A stretch of 64,000 bases of DNA, from NCBI RefSeq assembly GCF_016907435.1, contig NZ_JAFBBZ010000001.1:2728001-2792000 (forward strand), given 5' to 3'. Shown here piece by piece: positions 29,062-38,307 of this stretch (positions are counted from its first letter, which is position 1; every line of letters starts with the position of its first letter). The stretch comes from Nocardioides salarius (GTDB lineage: Bacteria; Actinomycetota; Actinomycetes; Propionibacteriales; Nocardioidaceae). A program made the position numbers and the translations under genes. Below the pieces are notes generated by a model that did no database searches, was not told the origin of the DNA, and saw only the letters and a program-made list of their open reading frames with translations.

Positions 29062-30237
29062 GTGGCCTACTACCGACGACTCGGCGAGGTGCCCGGCAAG
29101 CGGCACACCCAGCTGCGCGACCCCGAGGGTCGGCTCTACCGCGAGGAGCTGATGGGGGAGGAGGGCTTCTCCTCCGACTCCTCCCTGCTCTACCACCGCG
29201 GCGTGCCGTCGGCGCTGGTGGCCACCGACGTCTGGGAGCTGCCCGACCAGTCCCGCACCCCCAACCACCCGCTCGCCCCGCGGCACCTGCGCCTGCACGA
29301 CCTCGAGACCGGGCCCGACGCGGTCACCGGTCGCCGCCAGGTGCTGGGCAACAACGACGTGCGCATCTCCTACGTCGTGACCGGGGTCGAGGCCTCCCCG
29401 CTCTACCGCAACGCCCTCGGCGACGAGTGCGTCTTCGTCGAGGCCGGCAGCGGGGTCGTCGAGACGGTCTTCGGGGCGGTGTCCTACCGGGCCGGCGACT
29501 ACGTGGTGGTGCCGCGGGCGACCACGCACCGGTGGCTGCCGGCCGAGCCGAGCCGCCTCTACGCCATCGAGGCCAACAGCCACGTCGCCCCGCCGCGGCG
29601 CTACCTCTCGCGCTACGGGCAGCTGCTCGAGCACGCGCCGTACTGCGAGCGCGACCTGCACGGCCCCGCCGAGCCGCTGCTGGCCGAGGGGTCCGACGTC
29701 GAGGTGCTGGTCAAGCACCGCACCTCGGCCGGCGTCGTCGGCACGCGGATGGTCTACGGCACCCACCCCTTCGACGTGATCGGTTGGGACGGCTGCCTCT
29801 ACCCCTACACCTTCAACATCGACGACTACATGCCGATCACCGGCAAGGTGCACCAGCCTCCCCCGGTGCACCAGGTCTTCGAGGGCCACAACTTCGTCGT
29901 GTGCAACTTCCTGCCCCGCAAGGTCGACTACCACCCGCTGGCGATCCCGGTGCCCTACTACCACTCCAACGTCGACTCCGACGAGGTGATGTTCTACGTC
30001 GCCGGCGACTACGAGGCCCGCAAGGGCTCGGGCATCGGGCTCGGGTCGGTCTCGCTGCACCCCGGCGGCCACGCCCACGGCCCCCAGCCCGCCGCGATCG
30101 AGGCGTCGCTCGGTGCGGAGGCCTTCGAGGAGTCGGCCGTCATGGTCGACACCTTCGCCCCCCTCGAGCTCGGCGAGGCCGCGCTGGCCGTCGAGGACCC
30201 CGACTACCCGTTCAGCTGGGCGGGCCGCCGGCTCTGA
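29062..30237 (+). CDS. hmgA: Homogentisate 1,2-dioxygenase
   Basis: A 391-residue non-haem iron enzyme that opens the ring of homogentisate to maleylacetoacetate. The conserved C-terminal metal site is visible in PVPYYHSNVDSDEVMFYVAGDY (His and Glu ligands) and VSLHPGGHAHGPQP (His ligand). GGWDGCLYPYTFNIDDYMPITGKVHQPPPVHQVFE-type sequence is also present in the middle. Length is shorter than the ~440 of human or Pseudomonas enzymes but usual in Actinobacteria. GTG 29062 follows AGGAG at 29048-29053 region. The gene diverges from the unnamed gene/fahA operon. Confidence 0.92.
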   Translation: MAYYRRLGEVPGKRHTQLRDPEGRLYREELMGEEGFSSDSSLLYHRGVPSALVATDVWELPDQSRTPNHPLAPRHLRLHDLETGPDAVTGRRQVLGNNDVRISYVVTGVEASPLYRNALGDECVFVEAGSGVVETVFGAVSYRAGDYVVVPRATTHRWLPAEPSRLYAIEANSHVAPPRRYLSRYGQLLEHAPYCERDLHGPAEPLLAEGSDVEVLVKHRTSAGVVGTRMVYGTHPFDVIGWDGCLYPYTFNIDDYMPITGKVHQPPPVHQVFEGHNFVVCNFLPRKVDYHPLAIPVPYYHSNVDSDEVMFYVAGDYEARKGSGIGLGSVSLHPGGHAHGPQPAAIEASLGAEAFEESAVMVDTFAPLELGEAALAVEDPDYPFSWAGRRL

Positions 30238-30248
30238 CTGCTCGTGCC

Positions 30249-31418
30249 TCAGCGGCGGGTGCGCAGCAGGGCGTCGACCGCGGGGGGAGCGAGCGCGGCG
30301 TCGATGGCCAGTGCGGCGCAGCCGAGCAGGCCGGCGGCCTCGCCGTGCGTGGCGGGCAGGAAGCGCAGGTCGCGCACGGCCGCGGGGTGGGCGCGGGAGT
30401 AGAGCGTCTCGCGCACGCCGGCCGTGTAGAGGTCGAAGGCGGCGCCCATGTCGCCGCCCACCACGACCGCGCCGGGGTGCAGCAGGTTGACCGCCACGGT
30501 GAGCACCTCGCCGAGGTGTCGGCCCGACTCGCGCAGCAGCCCGCGCGCCAGCGGCTCGCCGTCGAGGGCCAGGCCGACCAGGTCGCGCACGTGCCTGGCC
30601 TGCACCCCCGCCTCCTGCAGCCGGGTCACCATCGCCCAGCCCCCGGCGATGGTCTCGAGGCAGCCGGTCGCACCGCAGCGGCACAGCAGGTCGCCGGCCG
30701 CGTCGACGCGGGTGTGGCCCAGCTCGCCGGCAGCGCCCCGGCGCTCTCCCACGATGCGTCCGTCGGCGACCACGCCGAGGCCCAGGCCGGTGGAGGCCTT
30801 GACCACGAGCATGGTCGGCGAGGCCGGCACCCGCCCGAACATCTCCGAGCGGGTCAGCGCGGCGGTGTCGTTGTCGAGGTGCAGCGGCGCGTCGGTGAGC
30901 CCGGCGACGTACGCCGCCAGGTCGACGCCGTCCCAGCCCTTCAGCACCGGCGCGTCGACGCTGGTACGGCGGGCCGGGTCGACGCTCCCGGGCAGGCTCA
31001 TGCCCACGCCGACGACCGGCGGCGTGACGTCCTCGAGGAGCCCGCCCAGGCGGGACACCACGTCGGGCATCAGCTCGGCGGCCCCCACCCCCGGCTCGTG
31101 GTCGCGGGTGTCGCTGCTGATCTCGCGCCCGGCCAGGTCGAAGACGCCGACCTGGCTGCGGGAGCGTCCGACGGCGATCGCTAGCACCACGGCGGCGTCG
31201 GGGTCGAGGGCCAGCGCGCCGGCGGGGCGACCGCCGGTGGAGGCGACCTCACCGCCCTCGACCAGCAGGCCCGCCGCGACCAGGGCGCCGAGCCGGGAGG
31301 TGACCGCGCCCCGGGACAGGCCGGTCAGGCGCACCAGGTCGGAGCGGGTGCCGGCGCGCCCGGTGCGCACCAGGGTGAGGAGGTCGCCGGCGGAGGTGCC
31401 GGGGCTGGTCTCGAGCAT
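30249..31418 (-). CDS. ROK-family transcriptional repressor
   Basis: A 389-residue regulator. The N-terminal winged helix-turn-helix (LLTLVRTGRAGTRSDLVRLTGLSRGAVTSRLGALVAAGLLVE) is followed by a ROK sugar-binding domain with the ATPase-like strands (AVVLAIAVGRSRSQVGVFDLAG), VGVGMSLPGSVDP, LDNDTAALTRSEM and the zinc motif LCRCGATGCLETIAGG. ROK repressors sense sugars or sugar phosphates. ATG 31418 is chosen over the longer open frame because it yields the standard HTH start and leaves an 82-bp divergent promoter with zwf. It probably controls zwf-edd-eda. Confidence 0.88.
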   Translation of the reverse strand: MLETSPGTSAGDLLTLVRTGRAGTRSDLVRLTGLSRGAVTSRLGALVAAGLLVEGGEVASTGGRPAGALALDPDAAVVLAIAVGRSRSQVGVFDLAGREISSDTRDHEPGVGAAELMPDVVSRLGGLLEDVTPPVVGVGMSLPGSVDPARRTSVDAPVLKGWDGVDLAAYVAGLTDAPLHLDNDTAALTRSEMFGRVPASPTMLVVKASTGLGLGVVADGRIVGERRGAAGELGHTRVDAAGDLLCRCGATGCLETIAGGWAMVTRLQEAGVQARHVRDLVGLALDGEPLARGLLRESGRHLGEVLTVAVNLLHPGAVVVGGDMGAAFDLYTAGVRETLYSRAHPAAVRDLRFLPATHGEAAGLLGCAALAIDAALAPPAVDALLRTRR

Positions 31419-31420
31419 TC

Positions 31421-31458
31421 TGTGATTACAGCACCGACTTTTGCTCGAAACAATCACA
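31421..31458. promoter_or_regulatory. Inverted repeat in the ROK/zwf divergent promoter
   Basis: TGTGATT (31421-31427) is repeated as AATCACA (31452-31458). The gap between the ROK gene and zwf is 82 bp and AT-richer than its surroundings (TTGCTCGAAACAATCAC). The half-site spacing of 24 bp is longer than a Crp site; it may be the operator for the divergent ROK repressor. Confidence 0.4.
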
Positions 31459-31500
31459 AGTGGGCTTGTATCGATCCAAAGTTCCTGCGACCGTGGACCC

Positions 31501-33015
31501 ATGACCTCTTCCGACGTGGCTGCCACGCTGCCCCAGGCGTGCGACTTCACCGTCTTCGGCGGCACCGGTGACCTGGCGCTGCGCAAGATCCTGCCGGCGC
31601 TCTACCACCGCGACCTCGAGGGCCACCTGCCGCCCGACACCCGCATCATCGGCGTCTCCCGCTCCGAGATCGACGACGACGGCTACCGGGCCGAGGTGCG
31701 CGCCGGCCTCGAGGCCCACCTGGCCCCCGAGCACCTCGACCCCGACGCGGTCGAGCGGCTGCTGGGCCGGCTGCACCACCTCTGCCTCGACTCCGGGTCG
31801 GGCGAGGGCTGGCACCTGCTGCACGACCTGCTCAAGGACCGGCCGCACGCCGACGAGACCGTGCGCGTCTTCTACCTCGCCGTCGCCCCCCGCCTCTTCG
31901 GCCCCACCTGCGCCCGCCTCGCCGAGATCGACGTCGTCGACGAGCGCGCCCGCGTGGTGATGGAGAAGCCGATCGGCCACGACCTGGCCTCCGCCCGCGA
32001 GGTCAACGACGCGGTCGGCGAGGTCTTCGAGGAGCGTCAGATCTTCCGCATCGACCACTACCTGGGCAAGGAGAGCGTCCAGAACCTGCTGGTCACCCGC
32101 TTCGCCAACACCTTCCTCGAGCCGCTGTGGAGCTCGCGCTGGGTCGACCACGTGCAGATCACCGTCGCCGAGACCGTCGGTGTCGGCAGCCGCGGCGGCT
32201 ACTACGACCACGCCGGCGCGCTGCGCGACATGGTGCAGAACCACCTCCTGCAGCTGCTGTGCCTGGTGGCCATGGAGCCGCCCACCTACGTGGGCCGCGA
32301 GAACGTGCGCGACGAGAAGCTCAAGGTGCTGCAGGCGCTCAAGCCGATGAGCCCCGAGGACGTCGACCGCGACACCGTGCGCGGCCAGTACGCCGCCGGG
32401 CTGACCGCCGAGGGCGCGGTGCCGTCGTACGCCGACGACCTGGCCGGTCCCGAGGCGGCCGGCGCCCCCGACTCCTGGACCGAGACCTTCGTGGCTCTCA
32501 AGGCCGAGGTGCGCAACTGGCGCTGGGCCGGTGTCCCGTTCTACCTGCGCACCGGCAAGCGGATGGACCGCCGGGTCTCCGAGATCGTGGTGGTCTTCAA
32601 GGAGCCGCCGCACGCGATGTTCCCCGGCTCGGAGGGCGGAACCACCGCCAACCGGCTGCACATCTGCGTGCAGCCCGACGAGGGCATGCGCCTGCACCTG
32701 ACCGCCAAGGAGCCCGGCCCCGGCGGCATCCGGCTGCGGCCGGTCTCGCTCGACCTCTCCTACGCCGACGCCTTCGACCAGCGCTCGCCCGAGGCCTACG
32801 AGCGGCTGCTGATGGACGTCATCCGCGGCAACCCGACGCTCTTCATGCGCCGCGACGAGGTCGAGGCCGCGTGGTCGTGGGTCGAGCCCGTCCTGGCCCG
32901 CTGGGCCGACTCGTCCGAGCGGCCCCGCCGCTACCCCGCCGGCACGCCCGGCCCGTACGCCGCCGCCGCGCTCCTCGAGCGCGACGGCCGAGCCTGGCAG
33001 GAGACCGACCAGTGA
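31501..33015 (+). CDS. zwf: Glucose-6-phosphate dehydrogenase
   Basis: A 504-residue enzyme oxidising glucose 6-phosphate to 6-phosphogluconolactone with NADP+ (or NAD+). The dinucleotide-binding loop [17 protein letters not shown] lies near residue 20, and the active-site signature [16 protein letters not shown] (catalytic His, substrate-binding Lys) near residue 185. Further typical stretches are [20 protein letters not shown] and [12 protein letters not shown] 31501 is the first start after the divergent promoter that fits the family. Its stop overlaps edd, placing it in an Entner-Doudoroff operon. Confidence 0.96.
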   Translation: MTSSDVAATLPQACDFTVFGGTGDLALRKILPALYHRDLEGHLPPDTRIIGVSRSEIDDDGYRAEVRAGLEAHLAPEHLDPDAVERLLGRLHHLCLDSGSGEGWHLLHDLLKDRPHADETVRVFYLAVAPRLFGPTCARLAEIDVVDERARVVMEKPIGHDLASAREVNDAVGEVFEERQIFRIDHYLGKESVQNLLVTRFANTFLEPLWSSRWVDHVQITVAETVGVGSRGGYYDHAGALRDMVQNHLLQLLCLVAMEPPTYVGRENVRDEKLKVLQALKPMSPEDVDRDTVRGQYAAGLTAEGAVPSYADDLAGPEAAGAPDSWTETFVALKAEVRNWRWAGVPFYLRTGKRMDRRVSEIVVVFKEPPHAMFPGSEGGTTANRLHICVQPDEGMRLHLTAKEPGPGGIRLRPVSLDLSYADAFDQRSPEAYERLLMDVIRGNPTLFMRRDEVEAAWSWVEPVLARWADSSERPRRYPAGTPGPYAAAALLERDGRAWQETDQ

Positions 33016-34901
33016 GCACACCCATCGAGATGCACCCCGTCGTGGCGGAGGTGACCGAGCGCCTGGTCGCCCGCAGCGCCGCCACCCGCGCGGCGTACGT
33101 CGAGCGCAACCGCGCCGCCGCCCAGGCCGGCCCGGCCCGCACCCGGCTGGCCTGCGCCAACCTCGCCCACGGCTTCGCCGCCGCCGAGCCCGCCGACAAG
33201 GAGGCGCTGCGCGGCACGGTCAAGCCGAACCTGGCGATCGTCACCAGCTACAACGACATGCTCTCGGCGCACCAGCCGTTCGAGACCTACCCGCGCCAGC
33301 TCAAGAAGGCCGTCATCCGCGCCGGCGGCATCGCGCAGGTCGCCGGGGGAGTGCCCGCCATGTGCGACGGCATCACCCAGGGCCGCGCCGGCATGCAGCT
33401 CTCGCTGCACAGCCGCGACGTGATCGCCATGTCGGCGGCCATCGGGCTCTCCCACGACATGTTCGACGCCGCGATGATGCTCGGGGTCTGCGACAAGATC
33501 GTGCCCGGGCTGCTGATCGGGGCGCTGTCCTTCGGGCACCTGCCGACGGTCTTCGTGCCGGCCGGGCCGATGGAGTCGGGGCTGGCCAACAAGGAGAAGG
33601 CTGCGGTGCGCCAGCGCTTCGCCGAGGGCCTGGCCACCCGTGAGGAGCTGCTCGAGGCCGAGGCGGCGTCGTACCACTCGGCCGGCACGTGCACCTTCTA
33701 CGGCACCGCCAACTCCAACCAGCTGCTGATGGAGGTGCTGGGCCTGCACCTGCCCGGCGCGTCCTTCCCCAACCCCGGTACGCCGCTGCGCGCGGCGCTG
33801 ACCGACGCCGCGGCCGCCCGGGTGACCGCGATCGCCCGGGGCGAGGTCGAGGACGCCCAGGTCGGTGACGTGGTCGACGAGCGCTCGCTGGTCAACGCCT
33901 GCGTGGCGCTGCTGGCCAGCGGCGGCTCGACCAACCACACGCTGCACCTCGTCGCGATCGCCCGCGCAGCGGGCGTCGACCTGACCTGGGACGACCTGTC
34001 GCAGCTCTCGGCCGTGGTGCCGTCGCTGTGCCGGATCTACCCCAACGGCTCCGCCGACGTGAACCACTTCCAGGCCGCCGGCGGGATGGCCTTCCTCGTG
34101 CGCACCCTGCTCGACGCGGGGCTGCTCCACGAGGACGTGCGGACCGTCGCCGGGCCGGGGCTGCGCCGCTACACCCAGGAGCCGCGCCTGCTCGAGGACG
34201 GCTCGGTGACCTGGGTCGACGGCCCCACCGAGTCCCTCGACCCCGAGGTGCTGCGCCCGGCCACCGACCCCTTCGCCGCCGACGGCGGGCTGCGGGTGCT
34301 CGACGGGCCGCTGGGCCGCGCGGTCATCAAGACCAGCGCCGTGGCCGGCGAGCACCGGGTCGTCACCGCGCCGGCCGTGGTCTTCGAGGACCAGGCCGAC
34401 CTGCTGGCGGCCTTCGAGCGCCACGAGCTCGACGGGCGCGACCTGGTCGCGGTGGTGCGCCACCAGGGCCCGGCCGCCAACGGGATGCCCGAGCTGCACA
34501 AGCTCACGCCCGCGCTCGGCGTCCTGCAGGACCGCGGCCAGAAGGTCGCCATCGTCACCGACGGCCGGATGTCGGGTGCCTCCGGCAAGGTCCCCGCCGC
34601 CATCCACGTCACGCCCGAGGCCGCGCTCGGGGGCCCGCTGGCCCGCATCGTCGACGGCGACGTCGTCACCGTCGACGCCGACCGGGGGCTGCTGAGCATC
34701 GCCGACCCCGAGACCGTGCTGGCCCGCCCCGCGGTGCAGCGCCCCGAGGGCGCCGCCCACCTGGCCGGCACCGGTCGCGAGCTGTTCGCCATGTTCCGCG
34801 CCACCGTCGGGCCCGCCGACGCCGGCGCCAGCGTCTTCCCCTTCGCTGCGGAGAAGGACGCCCTCTCGGCCCAGGAGGCCCCCGTTGCCCAGCACGCCTG
34901 A
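33012..34901 (+). CDS. edd: 6-Phosphogluconate dehydratase
   Basis: A 629-residue Fe-S dehydratase converting 6-phosphogluconate to 2-keto-3-deoxy-6-phosphogluconate (KDPG). The IlvD/Edd family cysteines are seen in [41 protein letters not shown] and the second signature [55 protein letters not shown] is the C-terminal signature. IlvD proteins are usually shorter (~560), and the order zwf-edd-eda supports Edd. GTG 33012 overlaps the zwf stop by 4 bp. Confidence 0.95.
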   Translation: MSTPIEMHPVVAEVTERLVARSAATRAAYVERNRAAAQAGPARTRLACANLAHGFAAAEPADKEALRGTVKPNLAIVTSYNDMLSAHQPFETYPRQLKKAVIRAGGIAQVAGGVPAMCDGITQGRAGMQLSLHSRDVIAMSAAIGLSHDMFDAAMMLGVCDKIVPGLLIGALSFGHLPTVFVPAGPMESGLANKEKAAVRQRFAEGLATREELLEAEAASYHSAGTCTFYGTANSNQLLMEVLGLHLPGASFPNPGTPLRAALTDAAAARVTAIARGEVEDAQVGDVVDERSLVNACVALLASGGSTNHTLHLVAIARAAGVDLTWDDLSQLSAVVPSLCRIYPNGSADVNHFQAAGGMAFLVRTLLDAGLLHEDVRTVAGPGLRRYTQEPRLLEDGSVTWVDGPTESLDPEVLRPATDPFAADGGLRVLDGPLGRAVIKTSAVAGEHRVVTAPAVVFEDQADLLAAFERHELDGRDLVAVVRHQGPAANGMPELHKLTPALGVLQDRGQKVAIVTDGRMSGASGKVPAAIHVTPEAALGGPLARIVDGDVVTVDADRGLLSIADPETVLARPAVQRPEGAAHLAGTGRELFAMFRATVGPADAGASVFPFAAEKDALSAQEAPVAQHA

Positions 34902-35511
34902 GTCCCTGCTCGACCTCGCGCCGGTCGTCCCGGTCGTCACCGTCGAGTCCGTCGCCGAGGCCGTGCCGCTGGCGCGTGCCCTCGTGGCCGGCGGGCTCCC
35001 CGTGATCGAGCTGACGCTGCGCACCCCCGTGGCCCTCGACGCGGTGCGCGCCGTGGCCGCCGAGGTGCCCGAGATCGTGCTCGGGGTCGGCACCGTCACC
35101 ACGCCGCGCCAGGCCGAGGAGGCCGCCGCGGCCGGGGCGTCGTTCCTGGTCTCGCCCGGCACCACGCCTCGGCTGCTGTCGGCGATGCTCGGCACCGGGC
35201 TGCCGTTCCTGCCCGGCACCGCGACCGTCTCCGAGGTGCTCGCCGTGCTCGAGGCCGGCGTCACCGAGATGAAGCTGTTCCCGGCCGAGGCGTCCGGAGG
35301 AGCGGCGTACCTGCGCGCGCTCTCGGCGCCGGTGCCCGCCGCCCGGTTCTGCCCCACCGGCGGCGTCACCCTGGCCTCCGCGCCCGACTACCTCGCCCTG
35401 CCCAACGTCGGCTGCGTCGGCGGCACCTGGATCACCCCCCGCGACGCGGTGGAGTCCGGCGACTGGGCGCGCATCGAGAAGCTCGCCGCCGAGGCCGCCG
35501 CCCTGCGCTGA
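34885..35511 (+). CDS. eda: KDPG aldolase (2-dehydro-3-deoxy-phosphogluconate aldolase)
   Basis: A 208-residue TIM-barrel class I aldolase splitting KDPG into pyruvate and glyceraldehyde 3-phosphate. The catalytic Glu is in VIELTLRTP and the Schiff-base Lys in [18 protein letters not shown] and VGGTW are the phosphate-binding turns. The start is TTG 34885, supported by a strong AGGAGG (34873-34878) six bases upstream, inside the end of edd; the genes overlap by 17 bp. This completes the Entner-Doudoroff route from glucose 6-phosphate, except for a separate 6-phosphogluconolactonase. Confidence 0.94.
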   Translation: MPSTPESLLDLAPVVPVVTVESVAEAVPLARALVAGGLPVIELTLRTPVALDAVRAVAAEVPEIVLGVGTVTTPRQAEEAAAAGASFLVSPGTTPRLLSAMLGTGLPFLPGTATVSEVLAVLEAGVTEMKLFPAEASGGAAYLRALSAPVPAARFCPTGGVTLASAPDYLALPNVGCVGGTWITPRDAVESGDWARIEKLAAEAAALR

Positions 35512-35514
35512 CCA

Positions 35515-35579
35515 GTCCCATATCTCGCGCTGACCCGGCCCAAACCTCGCGCTGACCCGGCCCCAATCTCCCTGGCGAA
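35515..35579. repeat. 22-bp tandem repeat array (three units, last truncated at the IS30 end)
   Basis: Units at 35515-35536, 35537-35558 and 35559-35579 share the plus-strand pattern GGCCCA...TCTCGCGCTGACCC; units 1 and 2 are identical over CTCGCGCTGACCCGG. The third departs from the pattern after CTCCC and stops at the left inverted repeat of the IS30 element. The same unit, in opposite orientation, recurs at 37219-37294. The array begins 4 bp after eda. Confidence 0.7.
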
Positions 35580-36810
35580 TTCCAGGTAGTCACGCAACAC
35601 CGTGGTTGGTGGGTGGTTGTGAGAGTAGTTGGTCAAGGACTTCGGCGGGTGTGAGGAAGCCGTGGCGTTTGCGGGGTCGGGTGTTGAGCTGAGTGGCGAT
35701 GTTGTCGAGTAGGCCGGGTCCGTAGAAGGACAGGTCGCCGCCTTTGGGCAGGTATTGGCGCAGCAGGCCGTTGGTGTTCTCGTTCGAGCCGCGTTGCCAG
35801 GGCGAGTGCGGGTCGCAGAAGTAGACGTCGAGGTCGGTGGCTTTGGTGATCTCGACGTGGTTGGCCATCTCGCTGCCCTGGTCCCAGGTCAGCGAGCCGC
35901 GCAGCTGTTCGGGCAGGGTCGCGATTTTGGCCACGAGCGCTTCTTGGACCGCTGCGGCGCCGTGGTCACCAGGCAGGTGCAGCAGCATCACGAACCCGGT
36001 GGTGCGCTCGACCAAGGTGCCGACCGCGGACCCAGAAGCGGTCGAGCCGAGGATCAGGTCGCCTTCCCAGTGCCCGGGCACCGCACGGTCCTCGACCTCG
36101 GCGGGGCGTTCGCTGATCATGATCATGTCGGGGATCCGGCCGCGTCTCTCGGCCTCACGGCGGTGGGGTTTGCGCATCGAGCGTCCGGTGCGCAGATGGG
36201 TGGTCAGCTCGCGCTTGAGCCCGCCGCGGGCCTGGACGTACAGCGACTGGTAGATCGTCTCGGGCGACACCCGCATCTCCGCATCGTCGGGGAAGTCCAG
36301 TTTGAGTCTGCCAGCGATCTGCTCGGGGCTCAGGTCCTGCTCCAGGCGCTCCTGGACCGCCCGGCGCAGCCGCAGGTTGGTGGCCAGCTTCGCGCTGCGC
36401 GCAGCGCTACGACCCCGATCGATCTTGGCCTGAGCCACCGAAGCCCGGTACCCGCGCCCGGTCTGGCCACGGGCCAGCTCACGGCTGATCGTGGCCGGGC
36501 TGCGACCGACGCGACGCGCGACCTCTCGCATCCCATGGCCGGCGTGGGTCAGCGCCGCGATCTCCTCCCGCTCGAACCACGACAGGTATCGGCCCACCGG
36601 CGGATTCACGGGAACAGGGTTCACCCCGCCAGCCTTGCTGAAGACCCGCTTCGCAGTGGTCGCCGACATGCCCGCCACGCGAGCAGCCGACTTCACCCCC
36701 AGACCAGAACGGATCGCCTCCCAAAACGGACGGTCCAACTCCCTGGGCCTCATCGGACGTGCCATAACGCAGCTCCTCAGTCATCTGAGGTGTTGCATCA
36801 CTTCCTAGAA
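35580..36810 (-). mobile_element. IS30-family insertion sequence
   Basis: A 1231-bp element with one transposase gene. Its ends are imperfect inverted repeats of 22 bp, 35580-35601 and 36789-36810, matching at 18 positions; the inner half GCAACACC and the outer TTC-N-AGG are shared. I see no clear target-site duplication (left flank GAA, right flank CCC), so the insertion may be old or the outer boundary off by a few bases. It sits next to the 22-bp repeat array, on the minus strand relative to its neighbours. Confidence 0.8.
35590..36765 (-). CDS. IS30-family transposase
   Basis: A 391-residue DDE transposase that appears intact. The N-terminal region has helix-turn-helix units (GLGVKSAARVAGMSATTAKRVF and GHGMREVARRVGRSPATISREL). 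The RNase-H-like core follows with the acidic triad in WEGDLILGS, LTWDQGSEMA and GSNENTNGLLRQYLPKG. Between them, FCDPHSPWQRGSNENTNG and the end LNTRPRKRHGFLTPAEVL are IS30 hallmarks. The codon use is similar to the host. The stop lies within the left inverted repeat and the start about 24 bp inside the right one. Confidence 0.95.
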   Translation of the reverse strand: MARPMRPRELDRPFWEAIRSGLGVKSAARVAGMSATTAKRVFSKAGGVNPVPVNPPVGRYLSWFEREEIAALTHAGHGMREVARRVGRSPATISRELARGQTGRGYRASVAQAKIDRGRSAARSAKLATNLRLRRAVQERLEQDLSPEQIAGRLKLDFPDDAEMRVSPETIYQSLYVQARGGLKRELTTHLRTGRSMRKPHRREAERRGRIPDMIMISERPAEVEDRAVPGHWEGDLILGSTASGSAVGTLVERTTGFVMLLHLPGDHGAAAVQEALVAKIATLPEQLRGSLTWDQGSEMANHVEITKATDLDVYFCDPHSPWQRGSNENTNGLLRQYLPKGGDLSFYGPGLLDNIATQLNTRPRKRHGFLTPAEVLDQLLSQPPTNHGVA

Positions 36811-36880
36811 CCCAGGCCTTCGAGCAGGCCAGGATCTCCCGTGCCATGTGCTTGGAACCTCGCGGCGCCATGATGGACCG

Positions 36881-37174
36881 ATGAGCGATCCGTGGGCGTT
36901 CGACGCCGAGGTGTGGCTGGCCGAGGGCGGGTCCTGGGCCTTCGTCACCGTGCCGGCGGAGGTCGACGACGACATCCGGGTGCTGGCCGGGCCGAGGTCG
37001 GGCTTCGGGTCGGTGCGGGTCGAGGTCGTGCTGGGTGCCACCACGTGGCGGACCTCGGTCTTCCCCGACAAGGCGCGCGGCTTCGTGCTGCCGCTCAAGC
37101 AGCAGGTCCGCCGTGCCGAGGAGGTGGACGTCGGCGACCGGGTGCGGCTGCGGCTCCGGCTGGTGCAGCCATAG
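36881..37174 (+). CDS. DUF1905-family small protein
   Basis: A 97-residue soluble protein. It reads VWLAEGGSWAFVTVPAEVDDDIR, then GFGSVRVEVVLGATTWRTSVFPDKARGFVLPLKQQVRRAE and DVGDRVRLRLRL, which matches DUF1905 (a small beta-barrel of unknown function, sometimes fused to YdeI-type domains). ATG 36881 is taken because it gives the standard MSDPWAFDAEVWL start; there is an ORF extension upstream without a good ribosome-binding site. It stands alone between the IS30 element and the second 22-bp repeat array. Confidence 0.8.
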   Translation: MSDPWAFDAEVWLAEGGSWAFVTVPAEVDDDIRVLAGPRSGFGSVRVEVVLGATTWRTSVFPDKARGFVLPLKQQVRRAEEVDVGDRVRLRLRLVQP

Positions 37175-37218
37175 GAGCGACGAGCCCGCGGGGGCTGCTG
37201 CTCGGGGTCGCTCGGGCC

Positions 37219-37294
37219 GGCTCAGGGCGAAGTTCAGGCCGGCTCGAGGTGAAGTCTGGGCCGGGTCAGGGGGAGATCTGGGCCGGGTCGGCGA
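37219..37294. repeat. 22-bp tandem repeat array (three units and a partial fourth)
   Basis: Units at 37219-37240, 37241-37262 and 37263-37284 and a partial one from 37285 follow the pattern GG[GC]TC-[AG]-N-G-N5-AGRT[TC]...GGCC, each starting GGSTC and ending GGCC with a 22-bp period. A degenerate unit may precede at 37205-37218. They are the reverse-complement orientation of the array at 35515-35579. The array ends 14 bp before the pirin GTG and may contain or lie beside its promoter. Confidence 0.7.
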
Positions 37295-37308
37295 CTAGTC
37301 TCGGTGGG

Positions 37309-38307
37309 GTGAGCAACCCCGACCCGCGCCCCGACGAGGTCACCTGCACGCCCGGCCCGCCGGCGGGCGGCGTGGAGGTGCTCCCGGCTCGCGAGGTGCC
37401 GCTCGGCGGTCCCCGCGCCATGCTCGTACGCCGCACGCTCCCGCAGCGCTCGCGCTCGCTGGTCGGCGCGTGGTGCTTCGTCGACCACTACGGCCCCGAC
37501 GACGTCGGCGCGACCGGGGGCATGAAGGTCACCCCGCACCCGCACACCGGCCTGCAGACCGTCAGCTGGCTCTTTACCGGCGAGATCGAGCACCGCGACA
37601 GCGCCGGGCACCACGCGGTGGTGCGCCCCGGCGAGCTGAACCTGATGACCGCCGGGCGGGGCATCAGCCACTCCGAGATCAGCACGACGACCACCGGCAC
37701 CCTGCACGGCGTCCAGCTGTGGGTCGCGCTGCCCGACGCGACCAGGCACACCGAGCCGGGCTTCGAGCACCACGCCCCCGAGCCCGTCGAGGGCCCCGGC
37801 TGGCGGGGCCGGGTGTTCCTGGGCGAGCTCCTCGGCCAGCGCTCGCCGGTACGCACCCACACCCCGCTGGTGGGTGCCGAGATCGTGCTCGAGCCCGGCA
37901 CCACGCTGCGCCTCGACGTCGACCAGACCCACGAGCACGGGGTCCTGGTCGACCTCGGCGCGCTGGAGGTCGACGGGGTCCCGGTGGCCACCCACGAGCT
38001 GGCCCACATGCCGCTCGGCCGCGCCAGCACCACCCTGGTCGCCGGTGACGAGGGGGTGCGGCTGCTGCTGCTCGGCGGCACCCCGCTCGGCGAGTCGATC
38101 GTGATGTGGTGGAACTTCGTGGGCCGCACCCACGAGGAGGTCGTGGCCTTCCGCGAGGAGTGGCAGGCCCAGGTCGAGCGCGACGGCGAGGTGGTCGCGG
38201 ACGCCCAGCAGGTCGCCCCCGGCCGGTTCGGCGTCGTCGCCGGCGACCACACCCGCCCCATCCCGGCGCCGCCGCTGCCCCACGCGCGGCTCAGGGAGCG
38301 CGGGTGA
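37309..38307 (+). CDS. Pirin-family protein
   Basis: A 332-residue bicupin. The metal-binding N-terminal cupin has the pirin signature GMKVTPHPHTGLQTVSWLFTGEIEHRDSAGHHAVVRPGELNLMTAGRGISHSE with its three His and one Glu. The C-terminal cupin (EPGTTLRLDVDQTHEHGVLVDLG) follows, then VMWWNFVGRTHEEVVAFREEWQ. Bacterial pirins have been reported as quercetinases and as modulators of pyruvate dehydrogenase; the role here is unknown. GTG 37309 gives a ~25-residue extension before the cupin and lies just after the repeat array. Its stop overlaps tag. Confidence 0.92.
   Translation: MSNPDPRPDEVTCTPGPPAGGVEVLPAREVPLGGPRAMLVRRTLPQRSRSLVGAWCFVDHYGPDDVGATGGMKVTPHPHTGLQTVSWLFTGEIEHRDSAGHHAVVRPGELNLMTAGRGISHSEISTTTTGTLHGVQLWVALPDATRHTEPGFEHHAPEPVEGPGWRGRVFLGELLGQRSPVRTHTPLVGAEIVLEPGTTLRLDVDQTHEHGVLVDLGALEVDGVPVATHELAHMPLGRASTTLVAGDEGVRLLLLGGTPLGESIVMWWNFVGRTHEEVVAFREEWQAQVERDGEVVADAQQVAPGRFGVVAGDHTRPIPAPPLPHARLRERG

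Noticed and set aside
31421..31458. Crp site in the ROK/zwf promoter
   Set aside because: Half-sites TGTGATT and AATCACA are 24 bp apart, too far for the TGTGA-N6-TCACA geometry.
37219..37294. CRISPR array
   Set aside because: The 22-bp units are contiguous with no spacers and there are no cas genes.
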